A stretch of 64,000 nt of DNA from Pelomonas cellulosilytica (GTDB lineage Bacteria; Pseudomonadota; Gammaproteobacteria; Burkholderiales; Burkholderiaceae_C), in the NCBI RefSeq assembly GCF_021353265.1, contig NZ_JAJTWU010000016.1, forward strand, positions 1-64,000, in the 5' to 3' direction. A program made the position numbers and the translations under genes. This document shows, in pieces, positions 19,390-28,788 of the stretch; positions within the stretch are counted from its first letter, which is position 1; each line of letters opens with the position of its first letter. Below the pieces are notes generated by a model, which saw nothing but the letters and a program-made list of their open reading frames with translations, had not been told where the DNA came from and made no database searches.

Positions 19390-20720
19390 TGACGGCCGCG
19401 CCAGCAGCGGCGCTGGAGCCGCCACAGCATCCGGCAAGCCGAGATCGCCGCACGACGGGAGGCTTCTCGCGTCTTTACGCGACCGGCTTGGCGCTGACCG
19501 CGTTCGGCGCGGTCTATCAGCCGTCGTTCCTGGGCTACCTCGCGGCCTCGCCGGGCGTGCTGCTGATCGCGATTAGCCTTTTGATGCTGGCGCCCCTGCG
19601 CAGTTTGCGCGACCCCAGCGTGCGCGACACACGCCGCCTCCTCGCGTGGGGCCTTGTAGCTTCGGTGCCGTCGGTCCTCTTTTTCGGCGTCAACCCGGCC
19701 TACCTCGCAAAGACTTTCACCCTCCTGATCCTGAGCACGATCTGGCTGAGCCCCCTGCTGTGCGTCCCACGCCTGCACAAACAGCACCTCAGCAACGGGC
19801 TCGCCGCTGCGCTGGTGATCTGCGCCATCGGCTACCTGGTCGGCGACGTCTTCAGGGGTAGCCTTCCCTCGTTCTTGAACGGCCTGATCTTCGGCGGCGA
19901 CTACGCGAACTACGAGATCCTGCGCCCGCGTGCCTTCATGCAGGAGAACTCACACTTCGCGACTCTCGTGGGACGCTATCTGATCGCCTTCTTTCTGCTG
20001 TACGAGGCGAATCGGCGCTACAGCGCTAGGCGTCTGGGCTGGTTCATCGCTTTGCTGACTCTGCTGCTCGCAGTCCTCGACTCAAAGGGTGCCGCCATCA
20101 GCGCCTTGGCGGCGGCTATTGCCGTGGGCATGACCCGCAAGCTGCTGCCCTTTTTCATCCTGCTGCTGCCTCTGTTTTCGTGGCTGGTACTGAAACAGGT
20201 AGACGTGGTGCTCATCGACATCGAGAACTTCACCTCGGCGTCGACCCGCGCTACCCTGCTTCTGAGCACCCTCGCTGGCGCTGCATGCAATCCGCTGGGC
20301 TACGGCTTCTACGGCTTCTACGGTGCCGTACAGGCCTTCGGCGGCTGGTCAATGGACTGGCTCGGTGAGCGCGTTCCGCTGTTGCTGACGGAGGTGGCGG
20401 ACATCGTCGAAGAACTCAACAACGTGTCCACGAAGTCCACGCTGATGGACTTCACGCTGATCTTCGGCGTACCTTTCCTATTCATGCTGTGGCGCCTCGC
20501 CAAGCGCTGCCATCTCTCCGACCCTCGCGCCAAGGCGGCGCTTGTCTACACGCTGCTGTCGGCCATGTCGACCAGCGGGCATGAGTCGATCTCATGCTTC
20601 TTGATCCTGGCCATCTTGGTGCGTTGGTATCCGAAGAGGTCCCCAGACGGCCGGCTGAAGCGCGCCCCGAAACCTTGTCCTCCGGCACAGCTCTCGCTCC
20701 GCGCTTCACGGCCAGCATGA
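19386..20720 (+). CDS. Wzy-like O-antigen/polysaccharide polymerase or ligase membrane protein
   Basis: 444-residue polytopic membrane protein with about 10-12 hydrophobic segments and a periplasmic loop between residues 290 and 345. Only the general Wzy/WaaL pattern is visible (RPRAFMQENSHFATLVGRYL and the small-residue-rich repeat SALAAAIAVGM). No strong signature exists in this class. Its position among glycosyltransferase genes and its ATGA overlaps at both ends fit the repeat-unit polymerase. A ligase role is less likely but open. Confidence 0.75.
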   Translation: MMTAAPAAALEPPQHPASRDRRTTGGFSRLYATGLALTAFGAVYQPSFLGYLAASPGVLLIAISLLMLAPLRSLRDPSVRDTRRLLAWGLVASVPSVLFFGVNPAYLAKTFTLLILSTIWLSPLLCVPRLHKQHLSNGLAAALVICAIGYLVGDVFRGSLPSFLNGLIFGGDYANYEILRPRAFMQENSHFATLVGRYLIAFFLLYEANRRYSARRLGWFIALLTLLLAVLDSKGAAISALAAAIAVGMTRKLLPFFILLLPLFSWLVLKQVDVVLIDIENFTSASTRATLLLSTLAGAACNPLGYGFYGFYGAVQAFGGWSMDWLGERVPLLLTEVADIVEELNNVSTKSTLMDFTLIFGVPFLFMLWRLAKRCHLSDPRAKAALVYTLLSAMSTSGHESISCFLILAILVRWYPKRSPDGRLKRAPKPCPPAQLSLRASRPA

Positions 20721-21817
20721 AGATCCTCTTCATAAACACCTACGACCCTGCCACCGAAAAGCACGGCGGCGGCGCCGTCAGCCGCTCTGAACTGAAGGCA
20801 CTCCAGGAGATGGCTGAGGTAGAGACGCTGTTCGGCGCACCGCTGGCCGTGCGACGGCATCAGCTCTCCTATACGCGGCTGGCGCTCGAAGTCCTCGCTG
20901 GCAAATCGCTGAAGCTTGCGTCCTACCGCGTGCTACATCGACCTCCATCATTCTTCGCCGACTTCGATCTCATCTGGTGCAACCACGACTACTCGGCGTA
21001 CGACCACCAGACCTTCGAGGCGCTCTGCATACCCTACATCGTGCGCAAGCACAACGCCGAACATAAGCTCGTTACAGGGAGCGACGTGCTGAGCCGCCTC
21101 GAGCGGCAGCGAATCGCCCGCTTTGAGGAGCGCATCGCGCGCGCCGCCGAGGCGACTTTGCACATCTCGTCAACCGAGTACGCCGACGACCACGTTAGCC
21201 AGCGCAAGTCGTGGCTGCCGCCGTTGCTGGAAGAGCCACTGCAGTTCGCAAGGACGGCTGTGCCATACGACTGGCGGTCTCGCCCGATCGACCTCTTGTG
21301 CGTGTCCAACTTCAATTGGCCGCCCAACAAGCAAGGTATCGAGTGGTTCCTGTCCCAGGTCATGGACCGTCTGCCGGCCTCATACACGTTGCACTTGGTC
21401 GGCGCAGGTAGCGAGCGCTATCAGCGGGCGGGGCGGGTAATCGGCCACGGCTTCGTGCCAGACCTGAGCGGCATGCTTGCTAGCGCCAAGTTGTTCGTAG
21501 CGCCAGTTTTGAGCGGTGCGGGCGTCAAGATAAAGAACGTCACGGCGATGGCGGCGGGGCTGCCGCTGCTCACGACCACGTGCGGCATGGAAGGCATCCA
21601 GGACCCGGCAGCGGCGCCGGTGGCATGCGTAGCCGACGGAGCCGACCATTTTGTGCGTGAAGTCACCCGGGTGCTATCCAACGAAGCTGTCTGCACCGCG
21701 CTCAGCCGTCAGAGCCTCGCGTGGGCTCATTCACATCTCATCTCACTCGAGACTTGGCGCTCAAGAGCCAGTGACGCCATCGAGCTGGCTCTCTCCTCTC
21801 GCCGTACGCGACCTTGA
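20717..21817 (+). CDS. Glycosyltransferase, GT-B fold (GT4-like)
   Basis: 366-residue protein opening with MKILFINTYDPATEKHGGG, an N-terminal glycine-rich loop typical of GT-B enzymes. The C-terminal domain has LLCVSNFNWPPNKQGIEWFL, LHLVGAG and FVAPVLSGAGVKIKN, with the ExFG-like region replaced by SGAGVKIK as in many O-antigen GT4 enzymes. The ATG at 20717 overlaps the stop of the polymerase gene (ATGA). A longer frame upstream only reads through the polymerase 3' end. Donor and acceptor are unknown. Confidence 0.83.
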   Translation: MKILFINTYDPATEKHGGGAVSRSELKALQEMAEVETLFGAPLAVRRHQLSYTRLALEVLAGKSLKLASYRVLHRPPSFFADFDLIWCNHDYSAYDHQTFEALCIPYIVRKHNAEHKLVTGSDVLSRLERQRIARFEERIARAAEATLHISSTEYADDHVSQRKSWLPPLLEEPLQFARTAVPYDWRSRPIDLLCVSNFNWPPNKQGIEWFLSQVMDRLPASYTLHLVGAGSERYQRAGRVIGHGFVPDLSGMLASAKLFVAPVLSGAGVKIKNVTAMAAGLPLLTTTCGMEGIQDPAAAPVACVADGADHFVREVTRVLSNEAVCTALSRQSLAWAHSHLISLETWRSRASDAIELALSSRRTRP

Positions 21818-22947
21818 AGACACTTCAGCTGACTAAGTTCTACCCGCCAGTCTTCGGCGGCATCGAGACCGCCACCTATGAGCTTGCCGAAGGCTTGGTC
21901 TCACGTGGACATCCCACGGACGTTCTTTGCGCGAACACCGAGCGCCCCACTGTTCGCGACCGCTTTGGTCCCGTAGCGGTTACTCGCGCCGGTTCGTACG
22001 CGAAGCTTCTGTCGACATCGATGGCGCCCGCATTGATCACCGAGCTGGCAAAGGTGCGCAAACAGTACGAGATCGTGCATGTGCACCTGCCCAACCCGAT
22101 GGCGAACGTGGCGTTGCAGCTGGCGCGGCCCAGCGCAAAGGTCGTGCTCCACTGGCACAGCGACATCATCAGTCAGACCCGAGCCCTCAAGCTGTACGAG
22201 CCGCTGCAAGCTTCAATGCTCCGCCGGGCCGACGCAATAATCGCAACCTCTCCGCCGTATGCCGATGCGTCCCCCTGGCTCGATGCTTACCGGGACAAGG
22301 TGCATGTGGTCCCGCTAGGCATCCATCCGCAGCGGCTTCGTCAACCGGCCGACGCGCTCATCGCCGCGCGTGCCGCGCTTCGTCGCCGGACCGGCGAGCG
22401 TCCCATCATCTTTTCGATTGGTCGGATGGCGACCTACAAGGGCTTCGATATCCTGATCGAAGCAGCCCGTTTGCTGGATCCGGAAACTCTGGTGCTCGTC
22501 GGAGGGGGCGGAGAACTGCTTTCCGCACACCAGCGAAAGGTTCAGGAACTGGGGCTGGCAAAACGCGTGATCTTCACAGGCCGTCTGTCCGACCTCGACG
22601 TCGCTGCACACATGGCCGAGGCATGTGTGTTTTGCTTACCCTCGACAAACCGCGCGGAAGCCTTCGGCATGGTCCTGCTGGAGGCCATGCTAGCGGGGCT
22701 GCCGATCGTCGCCACGCAAATCACCGGCTCCGGCGTGCCGTGGGTGAATACTCATGGCGAAACTGGCTTGAACGTCGCGGCAAGCGATCCGCAGGAACTA
22801 GCAGCGGCCTTGCGACAACTGGTCGCCGATCCGACATTGGCCCGCCGCATGGGGGCCGCAGGTAGGCAGCGATTCGAGTCACGGTTTACCGCGGATCGAA
22901 TGGTCGAAGAAACCATTGAGGTGTATCGGCACGTGCTAAGCGCCTAA
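21814..22947 (+). CDS. Glycosyltransferase family 4
   Basis: 377-residue GT-B enzyme. The N-terminal FYPPVFGGIETATYELAEGL, a mid-chain HWHSDI, FSIGRMATYKGFDILIEA, VLVGGGGE and the donor-site EAFGMVLLEAMLAGLP (EX7E) place it firmly in GT4. It starts with TTG at 21814 inside the TTGA overlap with the previous stop, so translation is probably coupled. It is the last gene of the plus-strand arm. An 80-nt convergent gap separates it from the MBOAT gene, and no clear terminator hairpin is seen there. Confidence 0.88.
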   Translation: MKTLQLTKFYPPVFGGIETATYELAEGLVSRGHPTDVLCANTERPTVRDRFGPVAVTRAGSYAKLLSTSMAPALITELAKVRKQYEIVHVHLPNPMANVALQLARPSAKVVLHWHSDIISQTRALKLYEPLQASMLRRADAIIATSPPYADASPWLDAYRDKVHVVPLGIHPQRLRQPADALIAARAALRRRTGERPIIFSIGRMATYKGFDILIEAARLLDPETLVLVGGGGELLSAHQRKVQELGLAKRVIFTGRLSDLDVAAHMAEACVFCLPSTNRAEAFGMVLLEAMLAGLPIVATQITGSGVPWVNTHGETGLNVAASDPQELAAALRQLVADPTLARRMGAAGRQRFESRFTADRMVEETIEVYRHVLSA

Positions 22948-23027
22948 GACCGCAGATCAACAGCGAGTCTTTACTGCCGCTGGGCAGCCGGCACATGCTT
23001 CTCCCGCGAGGGCGGTCGAACCTGTGT

Positions 23028-24392
23028 CTAGAAGTCGAAGTAATAGAAGTTGGCCGGCTGGATGGACGCAATTGCCATGCACCCGAGGCACAAAACTATC
23101 AGCACTGGTGCCAGCACCGTTCGAGGGATTCTGGCAGCCCAGGAACGGACGACATCTGCCCGATCAAACGGATGAAACGCGAGTGCCCCCAGTCCGATGA
23201 AAACCGGCACCGTCGCAGTATCGGGCCACGTGCTCCAACCACCGCGTGAGAAGCTACCAAAGATGATGTCGTGAGCCACTTCTAAAGAAGGTGATCGGAA
23301 TATAACTGCAAGTAAACACCAAGTGAGGAAAGTGAGCGCAACACACACCCAACGCCTGAAACCGACCGCGCTTGCAGCGAAGGCGCCGTAACCGGTCATG
23401 CTTTCCAAAGCTCGAAGCAGCCCATGCGCTAGGCCCCAGATTACAAACGTCCACGCAGCACCATGCCAGAGCCCAGAAATGCCCATGGTGAGAATAATTG
23501 AAAGGTGCCGAAAGTGTTTGTGCAGCGGGGTGTGCAGTGGCTTGAAGACGTAGTCTCGCAACCATAGGCTCAGCGTCATATGCCAGCGCTGCCATAACTC
23601 ACCCATCGACGCTGCAAGATATGGTGAGCGGAAATTCTCCGGAAATGAGATGCCAAGGACACCGGCCAGAGCAATAGCCATGTCGGAATAAGCACTGAAG
23701 TCGCAATAAATCTGGATAGAAAATCCGAACATGGTCGTCACGGCCTCCCACGAAGACAGGCTGGCGTGCGTCGCATACATTTTGTCTACATAGGCGCCTA
23801 TTGGGTCCGCGACCAGGACTTTCTTGAGAATGCCAACGGTGAATAGAGCCAAGTTTGGCATGATTGCCGCGCGGCAAAGCGCCATCCTTGGCAACTGTGG
23901 AATTATATGACGGGCCCTAAGTATTGGGCCGGCTATAAGGTGTGGGAAGAATGTAATGTACACCGCGGTGGGCCAGAACTCCGGCGGCCGTTTGGCGGGT
24001 TGCCGCGCCGTATCGACGAGATAGCTCACGATCGTAAATGAAACAAAGGACAGGCCCAGCGGAAGCGTCCACGCTAGACGAGGCGTATCGACCCCAAGTA
24101 AGCCTTCTATGGTTCCCAGGATGAAATCCGCGTACTTGAAAAGCACCAGCGGCATCAGGGACACCACTACACATGTCGCAAGCCAACGTGGATTACGCGA
24201 TACCAGTTTGAGCATTAACCAGCAAGCAATCACCATCCCCACCAGCAGAAGCACACTTGGCGGGTACCACCATGCGTAGAAGATCAGGCTCGCGAAAGTG
24301 ACAAAGCGAAGCTTGAGTCGGACCGGCAGAATCGTGAGTAAACCGCAGAAGACAAGAAAGAAGACGAGAAACGAGGGCAGCTGAAACAGCAT
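23028..24392 (-). CDS. MBOAT-family O-acyltransferase (AlgI-like)
   Basis: 454-residue polytopic membrane protein. The MBOAT signatures FPHLIAGPILR, YCDFSAYSDMAIALAGVLG, FRSPYLAASMGELWQRWHMTLSLWLRDY (histidine in the RWH core) and SGLWHGAAWTFVIWG (invariant catalytic histidine) are all visible. AlgI-type enzymes pass acetyl groups across the inner membrane for O-acetylation of exopolysaccharide, usually together with SGNH partners. Two SGNH-type genes lie just upstream in the same operon, which supports glycan O-acylation. The bases here look more A/T-rich than the flanking genes. Confidence 0.92.
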   Translation of the reverse strand: MLFQLPSFLVFFLVFCGLLTILPVRLKLRFVTFASLIFYAWWYPPSVLLLVGMVIACWLMLKLVSRNPRWLATCVVVSLMPLVLFKYADFILGTIEGLLGVDTPRLAWTLPLGLSFVSFTIVSYLVDTARQPAKRPPEFWPTAVYITFFPHLIAGPILRARHIIPQLPRMALCRAAIMPNLALFTVGILKKVLVADPIGAYVDKMYATHASLSSWEAVTTMFGFSIQIYCDFSAYSDMAIALAGVLGISFPENFRSPYLAASMGELWQRWHMTLSLWLRDYVFKPLHTPLHKHFRHLSIILTMGISGLWHGAAWTFVIWGLAHGLLRALESMTGYGAFAASAVGFRRWVCVALTFLTWCLLAVIFRSPSLEVAHDIIFGSFSRGGWSTWPDTATVPVFIGLGALAFHPFDRADVVRSWAARIPRTVLAPVLIVLCLGCMAIASIQPANFYYFDF

Positions 24393-24407
24393 CGACTATC
24401 GCCTCCG

Positions 24408-25376
24408 CTATTGAGACAAATGCGGTCGCAGCATCTGCGTCATCACTCGAAACGCCTTGGCGTTCGGATGGACATCGTTGCGTGCAACCCAATAGCTCTC
24501 AGCCGGATCCTTTTGCAGGTTTTCGAGAGGATCCATGAATAGCCAGCCACGCTTTTCGCTTTCGTGCCGCATCGCCGCTGTCATAAAGCCGAACTGATAA
24601 GCACTAAAGTCATGGGGCTCGGGAACCAGCATGACTAGTACGCGGTAACCGTATTTTTGCTGGTTGGATTTCAAAGCGTCGAGCGCCGAGTTCATGGCAT
24701 CCCGGCCCGGCCCGTCGCTCCAGACTTTTCTGTACCCTTCAACCAGACCCGCCTGACCCGGCGTATTTGCCATCGCTATTTCGACGAACGAGACGAGTAA
24801 GGCATAGGCTTGGCTGTGCCTAACGAGCCAACCCGCCTCGCCGGCATCCTGCAGAGCGGGCGCTCGCGCAGTGGCCAAAACGATGACGGCTTCTGGACGG
24901 ATCCGGTCTGCATAGCGCAGCCAATTGGCAACGATCTGGGACATGTTCATATTGCCAACGCCCGTGGTCATGACTTCCGCGCCGTCACCCAACTGCGCTG
25001 CAAGTTGAGCCCGCAAAGTTTCGGCTTCCGGCAGGCCCCAACCCATCGCCGTCGAGTCTCCGATGAGCACCACCTTTCGCTTACCTGCAGTGTCCAAGTC
25101 CGGCTCGGGACCACGCATGCCCAGCGAATTGATTGAGACATCCACGCCCTGCAGTCGTGCCGAAGCGCCGGGTATGTGCTCATGACCAACTGCCGGATCG
25201 GCGCTCTTGCGCTTCAGCAAGGTCGCATAGCGCCACATTTCGATCAGATAGTTCTGGTGGGAGGAGGTTGCCACCCGGACGAGCCCTTCAATGGCGGCGC
25301 TGGCCATCAGCAGCCCCAAAAGCACGAGGCCCGCATTCGTGAGCGACGCCTTAAAGGGATATTTCAGTCGGCTCAT
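24408..25376 (-). CDS. SGNH/GDSL-type hydrolase or acyl transfer partner
   Basis: 322-residue protein with an N-terminal membrane anchor (hydrophobic residues about 10-28) and an SGNH fold outside. VVLIGDSTAMGWG provides block I with the nucleophile serine, TTGVGNMNMSQ is a likely block II glycine, and NDVHPNAKAFRVM gives the Asp/His pair near the C-terminus. It probably acts in the periplasm with the MBOAT protein encoded 15 nt downstream, like AlgJ/AlgX with AlgI. The start ATG (25374-25376) is 2 nt after the stop of the DUF5989 gene. Confidence 0.85.
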   Translation of the reverse strand: MSRLKYPFKASLTNAGLVLLGLLMASAAIEGLVRVATSSHQNYLIEMWRYATLLKRKSADPAVGHEHIPGASARLQGVDVSINSLGMRGPEPDLDTAGKRKVVLIGDSTAMGWGLPEAETLRAQLAAQLGDGAEVMTTGVGNMNMSQIVANWLRYADRIRPEAVIVLATARAPALQDAGEAGWLVRHSQAYALLVSFVEIAMANTPGQAGLVEGYRKVWSDGPGRDAMNSALDALKSNQQKYGYRVLVMLVPEPHDFSAYQFGFMTAAMRHESEKRGWLFMDPLENLQKDPAESYWVARNDVHPNAKAFRVMTQMLRPHLSQ

Positions 25377-25378
25377 GA

Positions 25379-25531
25379 TCAGAAAACTGCGTACACGAAC
25401 GGCGCCCAGGCTGAATTTGCCAGCACGACAAAAAGAATAGCGAAGAGCAGAATCACGATTAGGAAGGGCAGCAAAACCAACCTCGACTTCTTGTTAAATA
25501 GAAATCCGATAATGTCAGTGAGAAATTTCAC
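25379..25531 (-). CDS. DUF5989-like single-span membrane protein
   Basis: 50-residue protein: MKFLTDIIGFLFNKKSR, then a hydrophobic segment (VLLPFLIVILLFAILFVVL) and the end ANSAWAPFVYAVF. The start is a GTG at 25529-25531 preceded by a clear AAGGAG 7 nt upstream. This composition and its place between an SGNH gene and a carbamoyltransferase/SxtJ pair match DUF5989 proteins, which travel with such genes in polysaccharide loci. The function is unknown. It may anchor or assemble the decoration enzymes. Confidence 0.82.
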   Translation of the reverse strand: MKFLTDIIGFLFNKKSRLVLLPFLIVILLFAILFVVLANSAWAPFVYAVF

Positions 25532-25873
25532 GCCGTGCTCCTTGGAAAATATTGAATAGACTGAGGTAGAAGGGGTCGAGCAGGGGTTTAGCTCGGCACG
25601 AGCTTAGGCCCACGAGTCGGCACAGCTCTTCGTCGATCTCGATAAGGTTAGATACCTTGGCCCGCCAGATCAGCCGCGTCCTGCATCCGGGCATAAGCCG
25701 TCAACCGGCGATCCTCAAAAAACCAGCCCCGAATCGCCGGCTGCCTTCTCCCCTGGTTTAGTTCAGCCGAAACTACCGCAAATATTGACCGACCCCGCAA
25801 GAACCGTCGTAATGAGCTACGTCGGGATAAAATAAGCATGCTGAGGGAAAACTAGCTGCTTGCGCATCAAGCT
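25532..25873 (-). other. Intergenic stretch without a supported gene
   Basis: 342 nt between the DUF5989 gene and the larger SGNH gene. It holds a weak 63-codon minus-strand frame at 25648-25839 with no recognisable domain or convincing start. Its composition is mixed, with A/T-rich ends. It breaks an otherwise tight operon and could be the scar of an insertion or deletion, or could hold a secondary promoter for the DUF5989-SGNH-MBOAT genes. Confidence 0.4.
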
Positions 25874-26944
25874 TCAGTTATTTAATGGCGCGGGACCGTC
25901 GGGGGCATTGAAATTGGCGTGCGACGGCGAGGACACGATCGGGCGAATACGCTGAGCGAGTGCTTTAGCCACGATCTTGTTACCCTCGGCTGAAAGGTGA
26001 CCGCCCAAGTCTGTAAAATACTTCCCTTCAGGCGGCAACGCATCCGAAAGATCAATCAACTCTGGAACGTCGAGCTTCTTCAATTCCTTGCGATACTGGG
26101 CATACACCTTCTGCATCCCTACAATGAAGCTTCTAGCTGACTCGCTAGTAATGAGGTGATCAATGTTGGCATTTGGGTCGTATGGCGTAGGCAAATACAC
26201 CAGATAAAAGGGCGACCCCATCTTCCGGCCGAAAGAGAGAGCGCTTTCTACTGAAACGATCGAATTCCGAACCGCCAAATCAGCGCTGTCGCTGGATTCA
26301 CACTGGCTGACATGTTTGTACTCCGAAGTATTTTCAGCCACTTTGGCCAAGTGGAAGAATATGTTCGAATGCTCGAAACCTGACCGATACAACTTGCAAT
26401 CCGAGTAGATCTGGTAATTAATTCCTGCAACAATGACAAAATCAGGATTGCCATATTTCTTTTGCAAGTCATACCAGCGCAAAATGCTACTTGAAGTAGG
26501 CTGCCCCAACCCGGCGTAGTTATAAACGCGCACGCCTTCCAACTCCCGCTCAAGTTGGGACGAAATTGTCTGACTGTCTTTGACACCGTGACCAAAGGCA
26601 GTTGATGAGCCGAGCAAAATTCCCTTGTGGCCTGCCGCTACCAGCGGCGCTCCGCCGTTGCTCCGACGACCATCAGGTGCAATATTGATGTATGCAGAAG
26701 CGTATTCTTTCAGAATATTTGGTATTCCGGGCTCCTGCCTGACTGGCAAGCCAGATCGCGGCATTTTTATTCCCATCTCTGGCGCCCTAAACGAATCCTC
26801 CATATTCTTTTTAAAATAGCCAATAGCGGGATAAACGATGTCAAGAAAGCCATCGACCAGGCAGACGACGATAAACACCTGAAAGACGGCTGTCAGGACT
26901 CGGCGGATCATAGCTGCCGATCCTGAGCGTACAGAATTCCCCAT
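25874..26944 (-). CDS. Membrane-anchored SGNH-hydrolase-like protein
   Basis: 356-residue protein with an N-terminal membrane segment (MIRRVLTAVFQVFIVVCLV) and an SGNH-like domain. GILLGSSTAFGHGVKD supplies a block I serine, YNYAGLGQPTSSS a block II glycine, and LGGHLSAEGNKIVAK a C-terminal histidine. The block III asparagine is not obvious. The start at 26944 lies one nt after the carbamoyltransferase stop, and the ATG at 26911 is an alternative that begins at the hydrophobic helix. It probably acts on the periplasmic glycan, but its exact reaction is unknown. Confidence 0.72.
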   Translation of the reverse strand: MGNSVRSGSAAMIRRVLTAVFQVFIVVCLVDGFLDIVYPAIGYFKKNMEDSFRAPEMGIKMPRSGLPVRQEPGIPNILKEYASAYINIAPDGRRSNGGAPLVAAGHKGILLGSSTAFGHGVKDSQTISSQLERELEGVRVYNYAGLGQPTSSSILRWYDLQKKYGNPDFVIVAGINYQIYSDCKLYRSGFEHSNIFFHLAKVAENTSEYKHVSQCESSDSADLAVRNSIVSVESALSFGRKMGSPFYLVYLPTPYDPNANIDHLITSESARSFIVGMQKVYAQYRKELKKLDVPELIDLSDALPPEGKYFTDLGGHLSAEGNKIVAKALAQRIRPIVSSPSHANFNAPDGPAPLNN

Positions 26945-26945
26945 C

Positions 26946-28775
26946 TCAGTCCATCTCGAAACTTGAAGCGTAATTTACGGCCAATGCGCTGTCTTGCTCC
27001 GTCTTGTCTAATACAAAATTTCCGATGACCAGCCGGTCCATGTCGGTTGCCATGAAGCAAGCAAAGGCGTCGCGAGGTGTGCAGACGATCGGCTCATTTC
27101 TCACATTGAAACTCGTGTTGATCAGCATTGGACAATCGGTGATCTGATGGAAGGCCTTCAGCAGTCGGTGATAGCGAGGGTTCTGCTCTGCGTGGACGGT
27201 TTGCACACGGGAGGAGAAATCTGTATGGGTAACTGCCGGTATGGTTGAGCGTATAAGATGCTGATGCTCCAACTTATGGTGCGTTTCGGCATGCAGTGAA
27301 GTCATGGTTCGGTGCCTTTCTGACACCCCGGATACGGTCAGCATGTAAGGCGAGTCCGGCGCGGGCGTATCGAACCATGCATGCGCCTCTTCTGCCAGCA
27401 CCGATGGCGCGAAGGGTCGAAAACTCTCACGAAACTTGATCTTCAGATTCAACTTTCGCTGCATGTCGGGCCTACGCGGATCACCCAGAATGGAGCGGAA
27501 GCCCAACGCCCGCGGCCCAAATTCCATTCGTCCTTGAAACCATCCCACTACTTCGCCTTCCGCGAGTGCTCGGGCTGTTTCCTCGAACAGCGCCTCGTCG
27601 GAGGTGACCTTGTAGCGTGCGCCAGCGGCCTTCAGCGCTGCTTCAATTTCCGCAGGTGAGTAGTTCGGACCGAGGGAGCCAGCGCTCATACCATCTGGCC
27701 GCTGAACTTGGCGTTCTGCCTTGACGTGCAGGTGATAGGCGGCAAGGGCTGCGCCAAGGGAGCCCCCTGCATCGCCCGCCGCCGGTTGTATCCAAACATT
27801 TTCGAAGGCGCCGTCCGCAGCAATCTTTCCATTCGCCACGCAATTGAGTGCCACACCGCCAGCCAGGCAGATGTTCTTCTGACCCGTCTCCTTTGCCAGC
27901 GCACGCGTCATTCTCAGAGTGATGTCTTCTGTGACCTCTTGGATGGACGCAGCAACATCAGCGTGGAAATCATCCAACGCGGCCTCGGGCAGGCGAGGTG
28001 GTCGCCCGAACAGATCATGGAAGCGCTGGTTAGTCATGCTTAAACCGGTGCAGTAATTGAAATACCGCTGGTTCAGCCGGAAGCTACCATCAGGCTTGAC
28101 ATCCACAAGATGCTCGCGAATGGTACTTGCAAATCTTGGCACGCCATACGGAGCAAGGCCCATCAGCTTGTACTCTCCCGAATTGACCCTAAAGCCCGCG
28201 TAGCTGGTGAAGGCGGAGTACAGCAGCCCGAGTGAATGAGGAAAAGGGATGTCGCGAACAATCTTTAGTTCGCGGCCGTGGCCGATCGATACCGAGGTGG
28301 TCGCCCACTCGCCGACGCCGTCCATGGTCAATACCGCAGCGTCATCGAATGGCGACGGATAGAAGGCGGAGGCCGCATGGCTCAAATGATGCTCAGAGAA
28401 CAGTATTTGTTCGTCGGCGAACCGCACGCCAGTAAGCGTGTGCAGCTCCTTTGTCAGGAGCGAGCGTAGGAACAGTTTTTCCTTCGCCCATACCGGCAGC
28501 CCAGCACGGAACGAAGCGAAGCCTTTTGGCGCAAAGCTCAGATAGGTTTCCAGCAGTCGTTCAAACTTGAGTAGCGGCTTGTCATAAAAGACGACATAGT
28601 CGACCGAATTGCCCTGAACCGCATCCAAGCAAAAGCGGACGGCAGAGCCGGGAAATGCGGCGTCTTGTTTTCTTCTGGTGAAGCGTTCTTCCTGGGCTGC
28701 GGCCACGACGACGCCGTTGCGGATCAGTGCGGCTGCGCTGTCATGGTAATAAGCAGAAATTCCAAGGATGTACAT
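26946..28775 (-). CDS. Carbamoyltransferase, NodU/CmcH/TobZ family
   Basis: 609-residue enzyme transferring a carbamoyl group from carbamoyl phosphate, via a carbamoyladenylate, to a hydroxyl of a sugar or other acceptor. The N-terminal MYILGISAYYHDSAAALI and EERFTRRKQD, LFSEHHLSHAASAFYPSPF (metal/substrate histidines), AGGVALNCVANG and EFGPRALGFRSILGDPR (YrdC-like/C-terminal domain) are family landmarks. Here the acceptor is likely a glycan sugar. It is preceded 13 nt upstream by an SxtJ-like gene, an arrangement seen in other carbamoylation loci. Confidence 0.93.
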   Translation of the reverse strand: MYILGISAYYHDSAAALIRNGVVVAAAQEERFTRRKQDAAFPGSAVRFCLDAVQGNSVDYVVFYDKPLLKFERLLETYLSFAPKGFASFRAGLPVWAKEKLFLRSLLTKELHTLTGVRFADEQILFSEHHLSHAASAFYPSPFDDAAVLTMDGVGEWATTSVSIGHGRELKIVRDIPFPHSLGLLYSAFTSYAGFRVNSGEYKLMGLAPYGVPRFASTIREHLVDVKPDGSFRLNQRYFNYCTGLSMTNQRFHDLFGRPPRLPEAALDDFHADVAASIQEVTEDITLRMTRALAKETGQKNICLAGGVALNCVANGKIAADGAFENVWIQPAAGDAGGSLGAALAAYHLHVKAERQVQRPDGMSAGSLGPNYSPAEIEAALKAAGARYKVTSDEALFEETARALAEGEVVGWFQGRMEFGPRALGFRSILGDPRRPDMQRKLNLKIKFRESFRPFAPSVLAEEAHAWFDTPAPDSPYMLTVSGVSERHRTMTSLHAETHHKLEHQHLIRSTIPAVTHTDFSSRVQTVHAEQNPRYHRLLKAFHQITDCPMLINTSFNVRNEPIVCTPRDAFACFMATDMDRLVIGNFVLDKTEQDSALAVNYASSFEMD

Positions 28776-28788
28776 AGTGGCGAGTCGT

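Noticed and set aside
25648-25839. 63-codon minus-strand frame in the decoration operon gap
   Set aside because: No ribosome binding site, no domain and no hydrophobic segment. Kept only as part of the gap description.
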